This document shows, one piece after another, positions 52,157 through 63,055 of a DNA stretch of 64,000 nt (the stretch's first letter is position 1; each line of letters starts with the position of its first letter). A model generated the notes under the pieces. The model was not told where the DNA came from. It saw nothing but the letters and a program-made list of their open reading frames with translations, and ran no database searches. The stretch comes from Micromonospora radicis (GTDB lineage: Bacteria > Actinomycetota > Actinomycetes > Mycobacteriales > Micromonosporaceae): positions 62,001-126,000 of the forward strand of contig NZ_QXEC01000008.1 in the NCBI RefSeq assembly GCF_003583405.1, written 5' to 3'. The position numbers were made by a program, and so were the translations under genes.

Positions 52157-52345
52157 GAGACCATCCTGGCATCGCCGGACGGCACCGGTAGGGCGATTCG
52201 ACCGACTCGGCGCAGCGGTGGCGTGCCCTCGGCGCAGCGGCAGCCTGCCCTCGGCGCCCGGCGTCGGTTCCCAGCGAGACGTGGGTACAGCCCGTAACGT
52301 GGGTGGGAACCATCCGCCCACCAGCCGACACCCCGGAGGGACCGC

Positions 52346-52558
52346 ATGGGTCAGCCTGACGAGGACTTCGCCCCCGGCGACCACCTCGACCCCGAGGAGC
52401 GCGACCTGGAGGCCGAGCCGGCCGACGCGGTCGAACAGGCCACCGTGGTCGCCCCCGCCCAGACCGACGACGAGCCGCACCGTGGCCTGGAGGTCGACGA
52501 CTGGGACGCGATGGAGCAGGCCCGGGTGGTCGCCGCCGACGAGGACGACTACCGCTGA
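52346..52558 (+). CDS. Small acidic actinobacterial protein
   Basis: 70 residues, MGQPDEDFAPGDHLDPEERD, ending DDWDAMEQARVVAADEDDYR, with about one third Asp/Glu. It contains two related blocks, AVEQATVV and AMEQARVV, each followed by acidic residues, so it may be an internal duplication. A GGAGGG ribosome site precedes the ATG. I do not recognise a family with known function; short acidic proteins of this type are common in Micromonosporaceae. Confidence 0.75.
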   Translation: MGQPDEDFAPGDHLDPEERDLEAEPADAVEQATVVAPAQTDDEPHRGLEVDDWDAMEQARVVAADEDDYR

Positions 52559-52714
52559 TCGTCGACGCGCCCGCGCACCGACCGCGCCTTCGGGCACCGG
52601 GCTTCGTGTTCACCGACCGTGCCAGGTGGACGGTGCCGACCACCCCGGTAGCCTGGGCCGCCGTGGCGAAGGCCACGCCGAGCTGGGTCGAGCGAGTTAC
52701 GGAGCGAACACTTC

Positions 52715-53650
52715 ATGGCATTGGGTGAACGGGTAGGGCACGTGTTTCGCGGCGCGGCCATCGGCGTGGCCGAGGCGGTACCCGGCATCAGCGGCGGAAC
52801 CATCGCACTGGTCACCGGCGTATACGAACGGGTCATCGCCTCCGCCGGGCACGTGGTGAGCGCCGTACGGTACGCGGCCTCCGACCTCCCGCGCGGGCGC
52901 GGCTGGACGCGCACCGGCCACCAACTGCGGCAGGTGCACTGGTCGGTGGTCATTCCGCTGCTGATCGGCATGTTGCCCGGCCTGCTGATCGCCGCGAAGA
53001 CGCTGGAGCCGCTGCTGACCGGCTATCCGGAGCAGACCCGAGGGCTCTTCCTCGGGCTGGTGCTCGCCTCGGTGCTGGTGCCGATCTCGATGGTCGGCGC
53101 GCCCTGGCGACGGGCGGAGGTTCTCGCGCTGGTCGCCGCCGCGGTCGCCGCGTTCGCGCTGACCGGGCTGCCGCAGGCCAGTCTCACCCCGCACCCGCTG
53201 ATCGTGCTGGTGGCGGCGGCCGTCGCGGTCTGCGCCCTGGTGATGCCCGGGGTGTCCGGCTCGTTCCTGCTGCTGACCGTCGGCCTCTACGAGCCGACGA
53301 TCACCGCTGTGAACGACCGCGACTTCGGCTACCTGGCGGTCTTCGCGACCGGCATGGTCATCGGCCTGGCGCTCTTCGTAAAGCTGTTGCAGTGGCTGCT
53401 GGAGCAGCACCGCCGGATGACGCTCGCGGTGATGTCCGGCGCCCTGCTGGGCAGCCTCCGGGCACTGTGGCCGTGGCAGTCCGAGGAACGCGACCTGCAC
53501 GCGCCCGGCGACAATCTCCTGCCGATCCTCGGGCTCTTCCTGGTCGGCGTCGCCGTGGTCACGGCGATGGTGGTCGCCGAGCGCCGCCGGCTCCGCCGCG
53601 CTGCCCGGGACCTCACCGAGGAGACGTACGAGACCACCTCGGCCCGCTGA
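52715..53650 (+). CDS. DUF368 integral membrane transporter
   Basis: 311 residues with about eight membrane helices. Two half-repeats carry the family motif: EAVPGISGGTIALVTGVYE near residue 20 and LVMPGVSGSFLLLTVGLYE near 185, as expected for an internally duplicated transporter. DUF368 proteins have been identified as one class of undecaprenyl-phosphate translocase, acting alongside or in place of DedA proteins. A DedA protein is also encoded in this window (27949-28569). The start at 52715 has a weak ribosome site. A perfect hairpin follows the stop. Confidence 0.9.
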   Translation: MALGERVGHVFRGAAIGVAEAVPGISGGTIALVTGVYERVIASAGHVVSAVRYAASDLPRGRGWTRTGHQLRQVHWSVVIPLLIGMLPGLLIAAKTLEPLLTGYPEQTRGLFLGLVLASVLVPISMVGAPWRRAEVLALVAAAVAAFALTGLPQASLTPHPLIVLVAAAVAVCALVMPGVSGSFLLLTVGLYEPTITAVNDRDFGYLAVFATGMVIGLALFVKLLQWLLEQHRRMTLAVMSGALLGSLRALWPWQSEERDLHAPGDNLLPILGLFLVGVAVVTAMVVAERRRLRRAARDLTEETYETTSAR

Positions 53651-53658
53651 CGTCCCCC

Positions 53659-53692
53659 GTCTGGCGGCTGCCCACTGGGGCAGCCGCCAGAC
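53659..53692. terminator. Perfect 15-bp hairpin between DUF368 and arsR
   Basis: GTCTGGCGGCTGCCC pairs exactly with GGGCAGCCGCCAGAC over the loop ACTG. It ends nine bases before the convergent ArsR gene's stop, and serves both genes. Confidence 0.9.
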
Positions 53693-53701
53693 GTTCCCGA
53701 C

Positions 53702-54079
53702 TCAGCGAGCCTTCTTGGTGGCCCGCTTCCGCGGCGGGGTCAGCAGGTCGGCGATCGTGGCGATCGCACTCGGGACCAGTCGGTAGTACGCCCACACACC
53801 ACGCTTCTCCCGCTCCAGCAAGCCGGCCTCGGTGAGGATTCGCAGGTGGTGGCTGACCGTCGGCTGGGAGAGTCCGAGCGGCGCGGTCAGGTCACACACG
53901 CACGCCTCGCCCTCGGGCGCCGACTGGATCAGGCTGAGCAGCCGCAGCCGAGCGGGGTCGGCGAGGGCCTTGAGGACCCCGGCCAGCCGCTCGGCGTCGG
54001 CGCGTTCGATCGGCTCGCCGGCAAGCGGCGAGATCTGAGGCATAGTCATTTCGGCCAACGCAGTTCCCACGTATTCCAT
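53702..54079 (-). CDS. ArsR/SmtB-family regulator
   Basis: A 125-residue winged helix: ALADPARLRLLSLIQS, then LGLSQPTVSHHLRILTEAGL and KRGVWAYYRLV. The N-terminal metal-type motif ACVCDL is present (Cys-x-Cys), which in ArsR proteins can bind arsenite, cadmium or lead. No transport or resistance gene is adjacent, so the effector is unknown. The start is uncertain: ATG 54079 has its GGAAGG site too close, while a GTG at 54070 or an ATG at 54049 would give normal spacing. A 12-bp palindrome lies 31 bases upstream. Confidence 0.86.
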   Translation of the reverse strand: MEYVGTALAEMTMPQISPLAGEPIERADAERLAGVLKALADPARLRLLSLIQSAPEGEACVCDLTAPLGLSQPTVSHHLRILTEAGLLEREKRGVWAYYRLVPSAIATIADLLTPPRKRATKKAR

Positions 54080-54109
54080 CCTTCCACCAGCAGCATCGAT
54101 CCGCCTGCA

Positions 54110-54121
54110 TATCAGCAGATA
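54110..54121. promoter_or_regulatory. Possible ArsR operator
   Basis: TATC-AGCA-GATA is a perfect 12-bp inverted repeat in the 57-bp gap between pyrE and the ArsR gene. Its position upstream of arsR fits autoregulation; the length is short for ArsR, so it is only suggestive. Confidence 0.4.
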
Positions 54122-54136
54122 CGAATCGGCAGACTT

Positions 54137-54667
54137 TTACGCCACAAGGCCGAGGTCAGCCAACGTATAGGCCGCCCGATACGGCAGTCCGGCGGCTCGC
54201 ACCGCGTCGCCGGCGCCACGATCAACGATAACCGCCACCCCCACGACCTCGGCTCCGGCCTCGCGAAGAGCCTCGACGGCGGTCAACACACTTCCACCGG
54301 TGGTGGAGGTGTCCTCCACCGCCAGCACCCGACGACCGGCCACATCGGGGCCCTCGATCCGCCGTTGCAACCCGTGCGCCTTACCTGCCTTGCGAACCAC
54401 GAACGCGTCCAACGGACGGCCGGCGGCATGCAGCATCGACAGGGCGATCGGGTCGGCGCCCAATGTCAGGCCGCCCACCGCGTCGTACGACCAGTCGGCG
54501 GTCAGATCCCGCATCACCCGACCGACCAATGGTGCCGCCCCGTGATGGAGCGTGACGCGCCGCAGATCGACGTACCAGTCGGCCTCCCGGCCGGATGAGA
54601 GCACCACCCGGCCGTGGACCACAGCCAGGTCGGAGATGAATTTACGCAGGTCGTCGTGGTCCCCCAT
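54137..54667 (-). CDS. pyrE: PyrE, orotate phosphoribosyltransferase
   Basis: 176 residues. The PRPP loop reads RRVLAVEDTSTTGGSVLTAV; other family stretches are VLSSGREADWYVDLRRV and VVRKAGKAHGLQR. It makes OMP from orotate and PRPP. ATG 54667 is chosen over the frame start at 54724 because the protein starts normally at MGDHDDLRKFISDLAVV. It is upstream of arsR on the same strand, and its 5' side faces the stop of the next short-chain dehydrogenase gene 169 bp away. Confidence 0.94.
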   Translation of the reverse strand: MGDHDDLRKFISDLAVVHGRVVLSSGREADWYVDLRRVTLHHGAAPLVGRVMRDLTADWSYDAVGGLTLGADPIALSMLHAAGRPLDAFVVRKAGKAHGLQRRIEGPDVAGRRVLAVEDTSTTGGSVLTAVEALREAGAEVVGVAVIVDRGAGDAVRAAGLPYRAAYTLADLGLVA

Positions 54668-54835
54668 GGCGATAGAGGGTACTGCGGAAGTCTGTACGTC
54701 GCGTGTGCGGGCCAGTTGCGGCAACTCTTCCGGGCGACCGGCGGTTGCCGATGTCCCGTTACGCTACGTCGATCATCTGGTCGAATCGAGTGATGTCACA
54801 CCGACCGCGCCCGGTCACCTCGACGCAACCGACGG

Positions 54836-55657
54836 TCAACCTCGATCGCGGCCGATGCGACCGCGGGTATCCCGGGCGATGACGTCGAGCAACCGGCGAG
54901 GTGCGTGCCGCAGCCCCGCCACGGCCAGCTTGTACTTCCACGACGGCACGCTGACCAACTTGCCTTTCCGCAGGTCACGCAGGGCCTCGTCGACGACGGC
55001 CGGCGCGTTGAGCCACAGCCATTCGGGGGTTTTCGACATGTCGATGCCGGCCCGCTGGTGGAATTCCGTACGCGTGTAGCCCGGGCAGAGCGCCATCACC
55101 CGTACGCCGAAGGGGCGAGCCGACTGGCCGACCGACTCGCTGAAGTTGGTCACCCACGCCTTGCTGGCCGAGTACGTCGAACCGGGCATGACCGCGCCGA
55201 ACCCGGCGACGGAAGAGACATTAATCACTGCCCCGCCGCGTCGCTCGGTCATCACCTGCAACGCGGCGAGGCTGAGCCGCATCACGGCGTGCACATTGAG
55301 CCGGAGCAACCGGGCCTCGTCCTCAACGGACGACCGGAGGAACGGCTTGTTCAGGCTGATCCCGGCGTTGTTCACCAGCGTCTCGACCGCAGGCGAGGCG
55401 GCGAGCCGCCGCTCGACCTGGGTACAACCGTCGTCGGTGGACAGGTCGGCGGCGATGGTCTCGGTCTCGATGCCGTACCGCCCGGTCAACTCGGCGGCCT
55501 GCGCGGCGAGCCGGGTCGCATCCCGGGCCACCAGCACCAGGTGCCATCCGTCGGCGGCGAACCGGGCGGCGAAGGCGGCCCCGATGCCCGCGGTCGCCCC
55601 GGTGATCAGCGCCCATCGTCCGTTGGCCGACGGTACGGGCGGCAGGTCGGACGGCAC
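54836..55657 (-). CDS. Short-chain dehydrogenase/reductase
   Basis: 273 residues of the classical SDR fold: ALITGATAGIGAAFAARFAA, NNAGISLNKPFL, and the Ser-Tyr-Lys set SSVAGFGAVMPGSTYSASKAW. After the active site come CPGYTRTEFHQRAGID and a C-terminal tail seen in mycobacterial lipid SDRs. GTG 55657 is used, with GAGGTGA upstream. It starts eight bases after the stop of the preceding membrane protein gene, so the two are an operon. Substrate unknown. Confidence 0.9.
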   Translation of the reverse strand: MPSDLPPVPSANGRWALITGATAGIGAAFAARFAADGWHLVLVARDATRLAAQAAELTGRYGIETETIAADLSTDDGCTQVERRLAASPAVETLVNNAGISLNKPFLRSSVEDEARLLRLNVHAVMRLSLAALQVMTERRGGAVINVSSVAGFGAVMPGSTYSASKAWVTNFSESVGQSARPFGVRVMALCPGYTRTEFHQRAGIDMSKTPEWLWLNAPAVVDEALRDLRKGKLVSVPSWKYKLAVAGLRHAPRRLLDVIARDTRGRIGRDRG

Positions 55658-55664
55658 GGTTGGC

Positions 55665-56390
55665 TCACCTCGGCGGGGAAGGGGGCGACGGAGGCACCCC
55701 GGGCTGGTAGGGCGGATACGGCTGGCCCGGCGGGTGGACTGGCTGCCCACCCCAGGGCGGGGGTTGGTTCTGCGGCTGGGCCTGGTACGGCGGGTACGGC
55801 GAGCGGGGCTGGTCCGGTGGGGAGGCCGGGCGGCGGCGGAACCAGGCGTTGGCGGACGGTACGGCCAGCAGCACGGCTACCACAAGGTAACCGAGCACCT
55901 GGCCGACCGAAAGCGTTGCGCTCAGCGGAATCCACCATGACGGATGGGCGTCCGCGATCAGGTCGACCAGTTCGGCCGCGGCCCGGTCGTCGCCGAAGTC
56001 GAGCGGCGCGCCGCGCTGCACGGCCAGGGTCACGACCGCGCAGCAACCGAGTAGGCCGCCGAGGCCGGCAACCACCCAGGTCGCCACCCGGGCACCCGAA
56101 CGACCGGCGGACAGGCCGAGGGCGAGGCCGACGAGGAGAAGAGCGGCGAGCACGCTCACCACCGCGGAGACCACGGTCGAAGCCCACAGCAGGGTGACCA
56201 CCGCGTCGACCTGACCAGCGTCGGCCGAGGTGCCGACCGCCGCCGCGCGGAACCGGGAAACCGTGCCGCTGACCGTGGTCAGGCCGGTCAGGGCGTACCC
56301 GAGCGCGCCGAACGCCATCACCGCCAGCACCGCCACGGCGAGCCGGACCACGACCGGCCGGCGGGGTGGCGCCTGTTCGGGGTACGACAC
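55665..56390 (-). CDS. Four-helix membrane protein with a Pro/Tyr/Gln-rich tail (paralogue A)
   Basis: 241 residues: a basic N-terminus (VVSYPEQAPPRRPVVV), then membrane helices at about 15-38, 68-92, 100-122 and 158-180, and a Pro-rich tail of about 50 residues with PYPPYQAQPQNQPPPWGG. Its layout repeats that of the next gene, 56525-57388 (both have a helix, an extracellular charged loop, three helices, FFR(R/K)P, then a Pro/Gly/Tyr tail). GTG 56390 follows GGAGGGA. Unknown function; probably envelope-related. Confidence 0.8.
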   Translation of the reverse strand: MSYPEQAPPRRPVVVRLAVAVLAVMAFGALGYALTGLTTVSGTVSRFRAAAVGTSADAGQVDAVVTLLWASTVVSAVVSVLAALLLVGLALGLSAGRSGARVATWVVAGLGGLLGCCAVVTLAVQRGAPLDFGDDRAAAELVDLIADAHPSWWIPLSATLSVGQVLGYLVVAVLLAVPSANAWFRRRPASPPDQPRSPYPPYQAQPQNQPPPWGGQPVHPPGQPYPPYQPGVPPSPPSPPR

Positions 56391-56524
56391 GACGAGTCCC
56401 TCCGGTAGGCGTTCGGGATGCAACCTACTCGGAGGGACCGTCGCTGTCGCAGTGGTTCGGGCGTGTCGAGAACCGGGCGTGGGCTGTTCAGGCCCGGACG
56501 GACCGGCCTCTCGACCGCCGGTGC

Positions 56525-57388
56525 TCAGCCGGGGCGGTCGGTCGGCGGCTGGTCGGACGGCGGCTGCCCCGTACCGCCGGCCGACGGGTGCTGCCCACCG
56601 GGCTCGCCGGGGTGGCCGGGAGCGGCCGGGTAGCCGGGCTCGGTCGGCTGTTGCGGCGCGCCCGGATAGCCCGGCGCGGGCGGGTAACCGGGCTGACCCG
56701 ACTGACCGGGGTAGCCCGGCTGACCTGGGTAACCAGGCTGACCGGGATAGCCCGGCTGACCCGGGTAGCCTGGCTGACCGGGCTGGCCCGGGTAGGCCGC
56801 GCCGGGAATCGGCGGCTCCCACTGCGCGGTCGGCTTACGGAAGAACTCGTTGGCCTTCGGCAGCGCCAGCAGGATCAGCGCCACCAGCAGCGAGATCAGG
56901 CTGACCACGCCGAGCAGCGTGCTGACCGGGGTGGCCCAGGAGGGCAGGGCCTCCTCGACCCGGCGCTGGATCTCCTCGGAACTGGGCAGGTCACCGCTGG
57001 TGTCCGGCGTCGTCATGCCGCCGGCCAGGCTGCCGAGCACGCTGAACCCGCTGCAGCAGAACAGGATGCCGCCGACGATCCAGGTGGCGATCCTCGAACC
57101 GTTCTTGCCCCGTAGGTTCACCAGGCCCAGGCCGGCCAGTGCCAGCGCCGCAACCAGCAGGAAGAGGGCGGTGCCGACACCGACGGCGACCGCCACGTCG
57201 GCGATGCCCTCCATGTCGCTGTTGCTGCCCTGTACGGCCTCCTCCATCGCGTCACGTACGGTGCCGATGGTGGCGAACGTGATGATCGCACTGATCAACT
57301 GACAGACGGCGTACAGCCACAACAGGTAGGTGGATATCGTCACCACGCTCGGCCGGGTGCGGGCCGGGGTGCTCTGCGGATCGACCAT
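56525..57388 (-). CDS. Four-helix membrane protein with (GYPGQP)n collagen-like tail (paralogue B)
   Basis: 287 residues: helices at about 17-38, 68-92, 98-125 and 155-180, the hallmark [16 protein letters not shown], then a tail of six or more GYPGQP units and further GYPxAPG units. The tail is likely disordered and cytoplasmic, like those of several Gly/Tyr/Pro-rich membrane proteins in actinomycetes. ATG 57388 follows AAGGAGA. It is close in architecture to paralogue A, 134 bp downstream, so the pair is a tandem duplication that has diverged. Confidence 0.82.
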   Translation of the reverse strand: MVDPQSTPARTRPSVVTISTYLLWLYAVCQLISAIITFATIGTVRDAMEEAVQGSNSDMEGIADVAVAVGVGTALFLLVAALALAGLGLVNLRGKNGSRIATWIVGGILFCCSGFSVLGSLAGGMTTPDTSGDLPSSEEIQRRVEEALPSWATPVSTLLGVVSLISLLVALILLALPKANEFFRKPTAQWEPPIPGAAYPGQPGQPGYPGQPGYPGQPGYPGQPGYPGQSGQPGYPPAPGYPGAPQQPTEPGYPAAPGHPGEPGGQHPSAGGTGQPPSDQPPTDRPG

Positions 57389-57524
57389 CTTTCTCCTTCC
57401 CTGGAACGCGCTTCACCGTAGCGGCACGCGGCCATTCCGGCACGGCACGACGCTGGGCGGGCGGCGCGTCACCCGGTGCCGGAGCCGTGGACGGACGGTC
57501 GGCGACCGGCCGTCTGGTCGCAGC

Positions 57525-58115
57525 TCATCGGCCCTGAGGATGGACGACCACCTCGGCCGGCTCCAGCCGCTCGCCCTGGGCCATCTCCCAGCCGGTCTCG
57601 CCGTACGCCTCGAAGGTGAGGCGGACCCCGCCCGTCGCCCGGTAGTCGTGGTAGCGCATGGTCCCGCTGGGCGGAAGACCGGTCGCGCCGGTGGCGGTGT
57701 AGCGCGCCTGGCCGGACTCGCGCCAGTCGTACGAACGCCCGGCGAACTCGACCACGGGGGCACCCGGGGTGCCGGCCCGACCCGGCTCGGGCCGCCAGAG
57801 CACCAACTCGAACTCCGGGTTCTCCGCCACGGAGAGCCGGCGCCGACCGTCCGGATCGTCGAGCAGGTGCTCGGCCCACCTCCACTCACCCTCGACCAGG
57901 CGGACCGAGCCGCGCACCGGGTACGCCACGTCGCCGATCTCGACGATGTCGCCGACCTCGATGCGACGGGGGTCGACCCGTGGTGCGATCCGCCGTGGCC
58001 CGCGCGGCGCGGCCGCCTTCCGTCGCGCCCGGTGGCGCCGCGCGAACGTGACCAGCACCACCAGCCCGACCAGACCCCCGAGCACCGCCAGCGGGCACAC
58101 CCATGCCCCGTTCAC
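57525..58115 (-). CDS. DUF4178-family protein
   Basis: 196 residues with one N-terminal membrane span (about 6-24: PLAVLGGLVGLVVLVTFAR), a basic linker, and the DUF4178 beta domain (IEVGDIVEIGDVAYPVRGSV, WRWAEHLLDDPDGRRRLSV, YDWRESGQARYTATG). DUF4178 genes usually neighbour DUF4247, DUF350 and a spermidine-synthase-like gene; here only a small partner (58196-58576) is present. GTG 58115 follows GGAGGTGA. Function unknown. Confidence 0.85.
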   Translation of the reverse strand: MNGAWVCPLAVLGGLVGLVVLVTFARRHRARRKAAAPRGPRRIAPRVDPRRIEVGDIVEIGDVAYPVRGSVRLVEGEWRWAEHLLDDPDGRRRLSVAENPEFELVLWRPEPGRAGTPGAPVVEFAGRSYDWRESGQARYTATGATGLPPSGTMRYHDYRATGGVRLTFEAYGETGWEMAQGERLEPAEVVVHPQGR

Positions 58116-58195
58116 CTGGTCACCTCCGGCGAGTTGGTCCGGCCGAGACGGTACCCACGACCTGCCGGGCGGCGCCGACCGGGCCGGCCGGCAGC

Positions 58196-58576
58196 TCAAG
58201 AGCCAGCGAGCCGCTCCGCGGCGTACTCACCGACGGTGGTGGTGTCCAGGACACAGCCGGTGGCGGTGGGTAGTTCGTCCGGTACGCCACGCAGCACGGT
58301 CCAGGCGGCGCGTCCGGCCGCCGGATCGAGCTGCGCCAGCAGCGTTGCGGCATACACCCGGCCCGCCGCGGTGGCGGTGGCGAGCAGCCGGTCGAGCTGT
58401 TCGCGTACCTGGTCCGGGTGGTCGGCCGCGACCGCCTCGATCCGGTGGTACGCCTCGGTCTCCGGCAACAGCGTGCCCGCCATTCCCACGCCACCGAACG
58501 AGACCCGGTGCGCGGCGGCGAGTTCGGCGACGGCCGCCGTCAGCTCGGAGTCCTGCTTCTTCCTCATCCCGAACAT
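58196..58576 (-). CDS. Conserved hypothetical, helical
   Basis: 126 residues starting MFGMRKKQDSELTAAVAELA. Predicted helices with HPDQVREQLDRLLATATAAGRVYAATLLAQLDPAAG form a HEAT-like pair. No recognised family. It precedes the DUF4178 gene by 80 bp on the same strand, so the two probably work together. ATG 58576 is chosen because the upstream 29 codons are Gly/Arg/Pro-rich and not conserved. Confidence 0.65.
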   Translation of the reverse strand: MFGMRKKQDSELTAAVAELAAAHRVSFGGVGMAGTLLPETEAYHRIEAVAADHPDQVREQLDRLLATATAAGRVYAATLLAQLDPAAGRAAWTVLRGVPDELPTATGCVLDTTTVGEYAAERLAGS

Positions 58577-58695
58577 GCTGCCATCCTGACCCGCGCCGCC
58601 GGAACGCGCGCGCGGTACGGGGCATCCGCACCGCCCGCCCGAAGCTGGCGGGTGTCCCGCCACTTCGGCCAGGCGGTGCGGGGACCGTGGCGTCG

Positions 58696-61287
<2,592 letters not shown>

Positions 61288-61332
61288 GGGCTCCCCTGGA
61301 TCGGTGTGTCCACTGGTACCGACAGAACCAGA

Positions 61333-61353
61333 GTTGAGCCTATTCCGCTCAAC
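61333..61353. promoter_or_regulatory. HAIR operator of HspR upstream of clpB
   Basis: GTTGAGC-CTATTCC-GCTCAAC is an exact inverted repeat with a 7-base spacer. The HAIR consensus bound by HspR is CTTGAGT-N7-ACTCAAG, so five of the seven bases in each half match it. It lies directly in front of the clpB start. Confidence 0.85.
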
Positions 61354-61383
61354 CCTGGGCCCGTGACGTGAGTCACATCGGCC

Positions 61384-62517
61384 TCAGGCTCCCGTCACGT
61401 TGACGGCGACCCAGGAGCGCTGCGCGTAGTGCCCGAAGCCGAGCAGGACCGCACCGGGCAGCGCCGCGAACAACGTGCCGTCCGGCAGGAGACGCAGCGA
61501 GTGCTCGGCGGTGACCGGCCAGGACAGGTCCAGGTACGTGCCACCGATCACCGCGCCGCCGCCCCGCGGACCGATCACCGCCACCGTGTTGCCGCCCATC
61601 GGTACCACCCGTGCCGTTTCCGGATGTCCCACCGCCGACACCCGGGACCACCCCGACAAGTCGTGGTATCGCCACAGCTCAGGGAAGCTCGTCCGGTCGG
61701 GCCGCTCACCGATCAGCCACAGCTCGCCGGAGCCCACCAGACCACGCAGCACGCCGACCTCGCCGGCGGCGGCCGGCACCTCCATCGACCGCCAGCGCTG
61801 CCCCTCGTCCGAGGAGATCGCGACGGACGGCCTACCGTTCGCGGAGAACCCGGCCGCCATCAGCGGCCCGTGGAACTCGACCCGGTCCCCGACCTGATCG
61901 AGCCGCTGGCCGACGGCAACACTGTGGATCACGGAGAGCGGCGGTTGGGTGGGCACCGGTCGCAACGACCGGCCGGACCAACGCCCCACCTTCCCGGTTC
62001 GCTCGATGAGCTGGAAGGGCGCCTCGGCGGCCTGCCACCGGGCCGGCGCGGTGGCGCCGGGGCTGTGCTGGAAGGACTCGCCGTGGTCGGTGGAGGTCCA
62101 CCAGCCGTGCGGCGCGGTCGACAGTGCCAGCATCCCCGGTACGGCGAACAGCTGCTGCTCGTCGGCGACCGGCTGCGGATGCGCCACCCGCTGCCACGAC
62201 CGGCCGCCGTCGCGGGTCGACCAGAGCAGGGCCGGGCAGTCCGGACCGGGTGGCTGGCCGTCGCAGGCCGCGAAGAGGACGTATCCGTTCTCGGCGTCGA
62301 CGAACTCGACGTACGGCAGGTCGTACCGCGACGGAACGGCCAGCCGGGTGGTGCGGATCTCCCCGACGAGGTCGGCGGCCGGCGGCGACGGCGGCGGGCC
62401 CGTGTGCGACGGCGGGCCGGGCGACGGCGGGGCCCGCCGGATGTCACCCACCGAGCAGCACGTGAGCAGTGTGACCAGCGCGAACACGGCCAGACAGCGG
62501 GCTTGGCGGGTAGTCAT
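61384..62517 (-). CDS. Putative exported lipoprotein with beta-propeller-like repeats
   Basis: 377 residues. A signal with lipobox LLTC gives the lipidated Cys near residue 20 (VTLLTCCS), followed by a Pro-rich linker. The rest has BNR-like blocks (ALLWSTRDGGRSWQRVAH, GWWTSTDHGESFQHSPG, AISSDEGQRWRSMEVP) typical of a sialidase-type six-bladed propeller, but no catalytic Arg triad is visible. A binding function at the cell surface is likely. It is divergent from khtT with only 31 bp between starts. Confidence 0.8.
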   Translation of the reverse strand: MTTRQARCLAVFALVTLLTCCSVGDIRRAPPSPGPPSHTGPPPSPPAADLVGEIRTTRLAVPSRYDLPYVEFVDAENGYVLFAACDGQPPGPDCPALLWSTRDGGRSWQRVAHPQPVADEQQLFAVPGMLALSTAPHGWWTSTDHGESFQHSPGATAPARWQAAEAPFQLIERTGKVGRWSGRSLRPVPTQPPLSVIHSVAVGQRLDQVGDRVEFHGPLMAAGFSANGRPSVAISSDEGQRWRSMEVPAAAGEVGVLRGLVGSGELWLIGERPDRTSFPELWRYHDLSGWSRVSAVGHPETARVVPMGGNTVAVIGPRGGGAVIGGTYLDLSWPVTAEHSLRLLPDGTLFAALPGAVLLGFGHYAQRSWVAVNVTGA

Positions 62518-62548
62518 ACGGCCTCCGTCGCGAGAGTAGCCTGAGCCC

Positions 62549-63049
62549 GTGCGAGCACGTGTCGAACAAGTCTCCCTACCGGGCATCGGTGTACGCCACG
62601 ACATGATGACGGAGTCGGGCCGCCGGCTGGGGGTGGTCTCCCACCGCAGCGGCCGCCGCGACCTGGTCCTCTACGACCCGGACGATCCGGACGGCTGCTC
62701 GGCGGACATCCCGCTGACCGACGACGAGGCCGCGGCGCTGGCCGACATCCTCGGCGCGTCGCTGCTGCTCGGACAGCTCTCCGGCATCCGCGAGCAGGCC
62801 GCCGGGCTGCTCACCGAGCAGATCGCCATCCCGGCCTCCTCGGCGTACGTGAACCGACCCCTCGGCGACGCGAAGGTACGCAGCCGGACGGGCGCCTCGA
62901 TCGTGGCGATCCTGCGCGGCGGTGAGGTGATCGTCTCGCCGGCACCGACCTTCGCGTTCGCGGCGGGCGACGTGGTGGTCGTCGTCGGCAACCGACAGGG
63001 CCTGGACGAGGTGAGCGCGATCCTGGCCGACAACGATCCGGCCGGCTGA
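62549..63049 (+). CDS. KhtT-like TrkA-C-domain regulatory subunit of a cation:proton antiporter
   Basis: 166 residues. The C-terminal RCK-C domain reads RTGASIVAILRGGEVIVSPA, then FAAGDVVVVVGNRQGLDEV, as in KhtT, which binds a nucleotide (c-di-AMP in Bacillus) to gate KhtU. The N-terminal 80 residues form a second small domain. GTG 62549 has TAGCCT six bases upstream, so the message may be leaderless. It precedes its transporter by six bases. Confidence 0.9.
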   Translation: MRARVEQVSLPGIGVRHDMMTESGRRLGVVSHRSGRRDLVLYDPDDPDGCSADIPLTDDEAAALADILGASLLLGQLSGIREQAAGLLTEQIAIPASSAYVNRPLGDAKVRSRTGASIVAILRGGEVIVSPAPTFAFAAGDVVVVVGNRQGLDEVSAILADNDPAG

Positions 63050-63055
63050 CCAACG

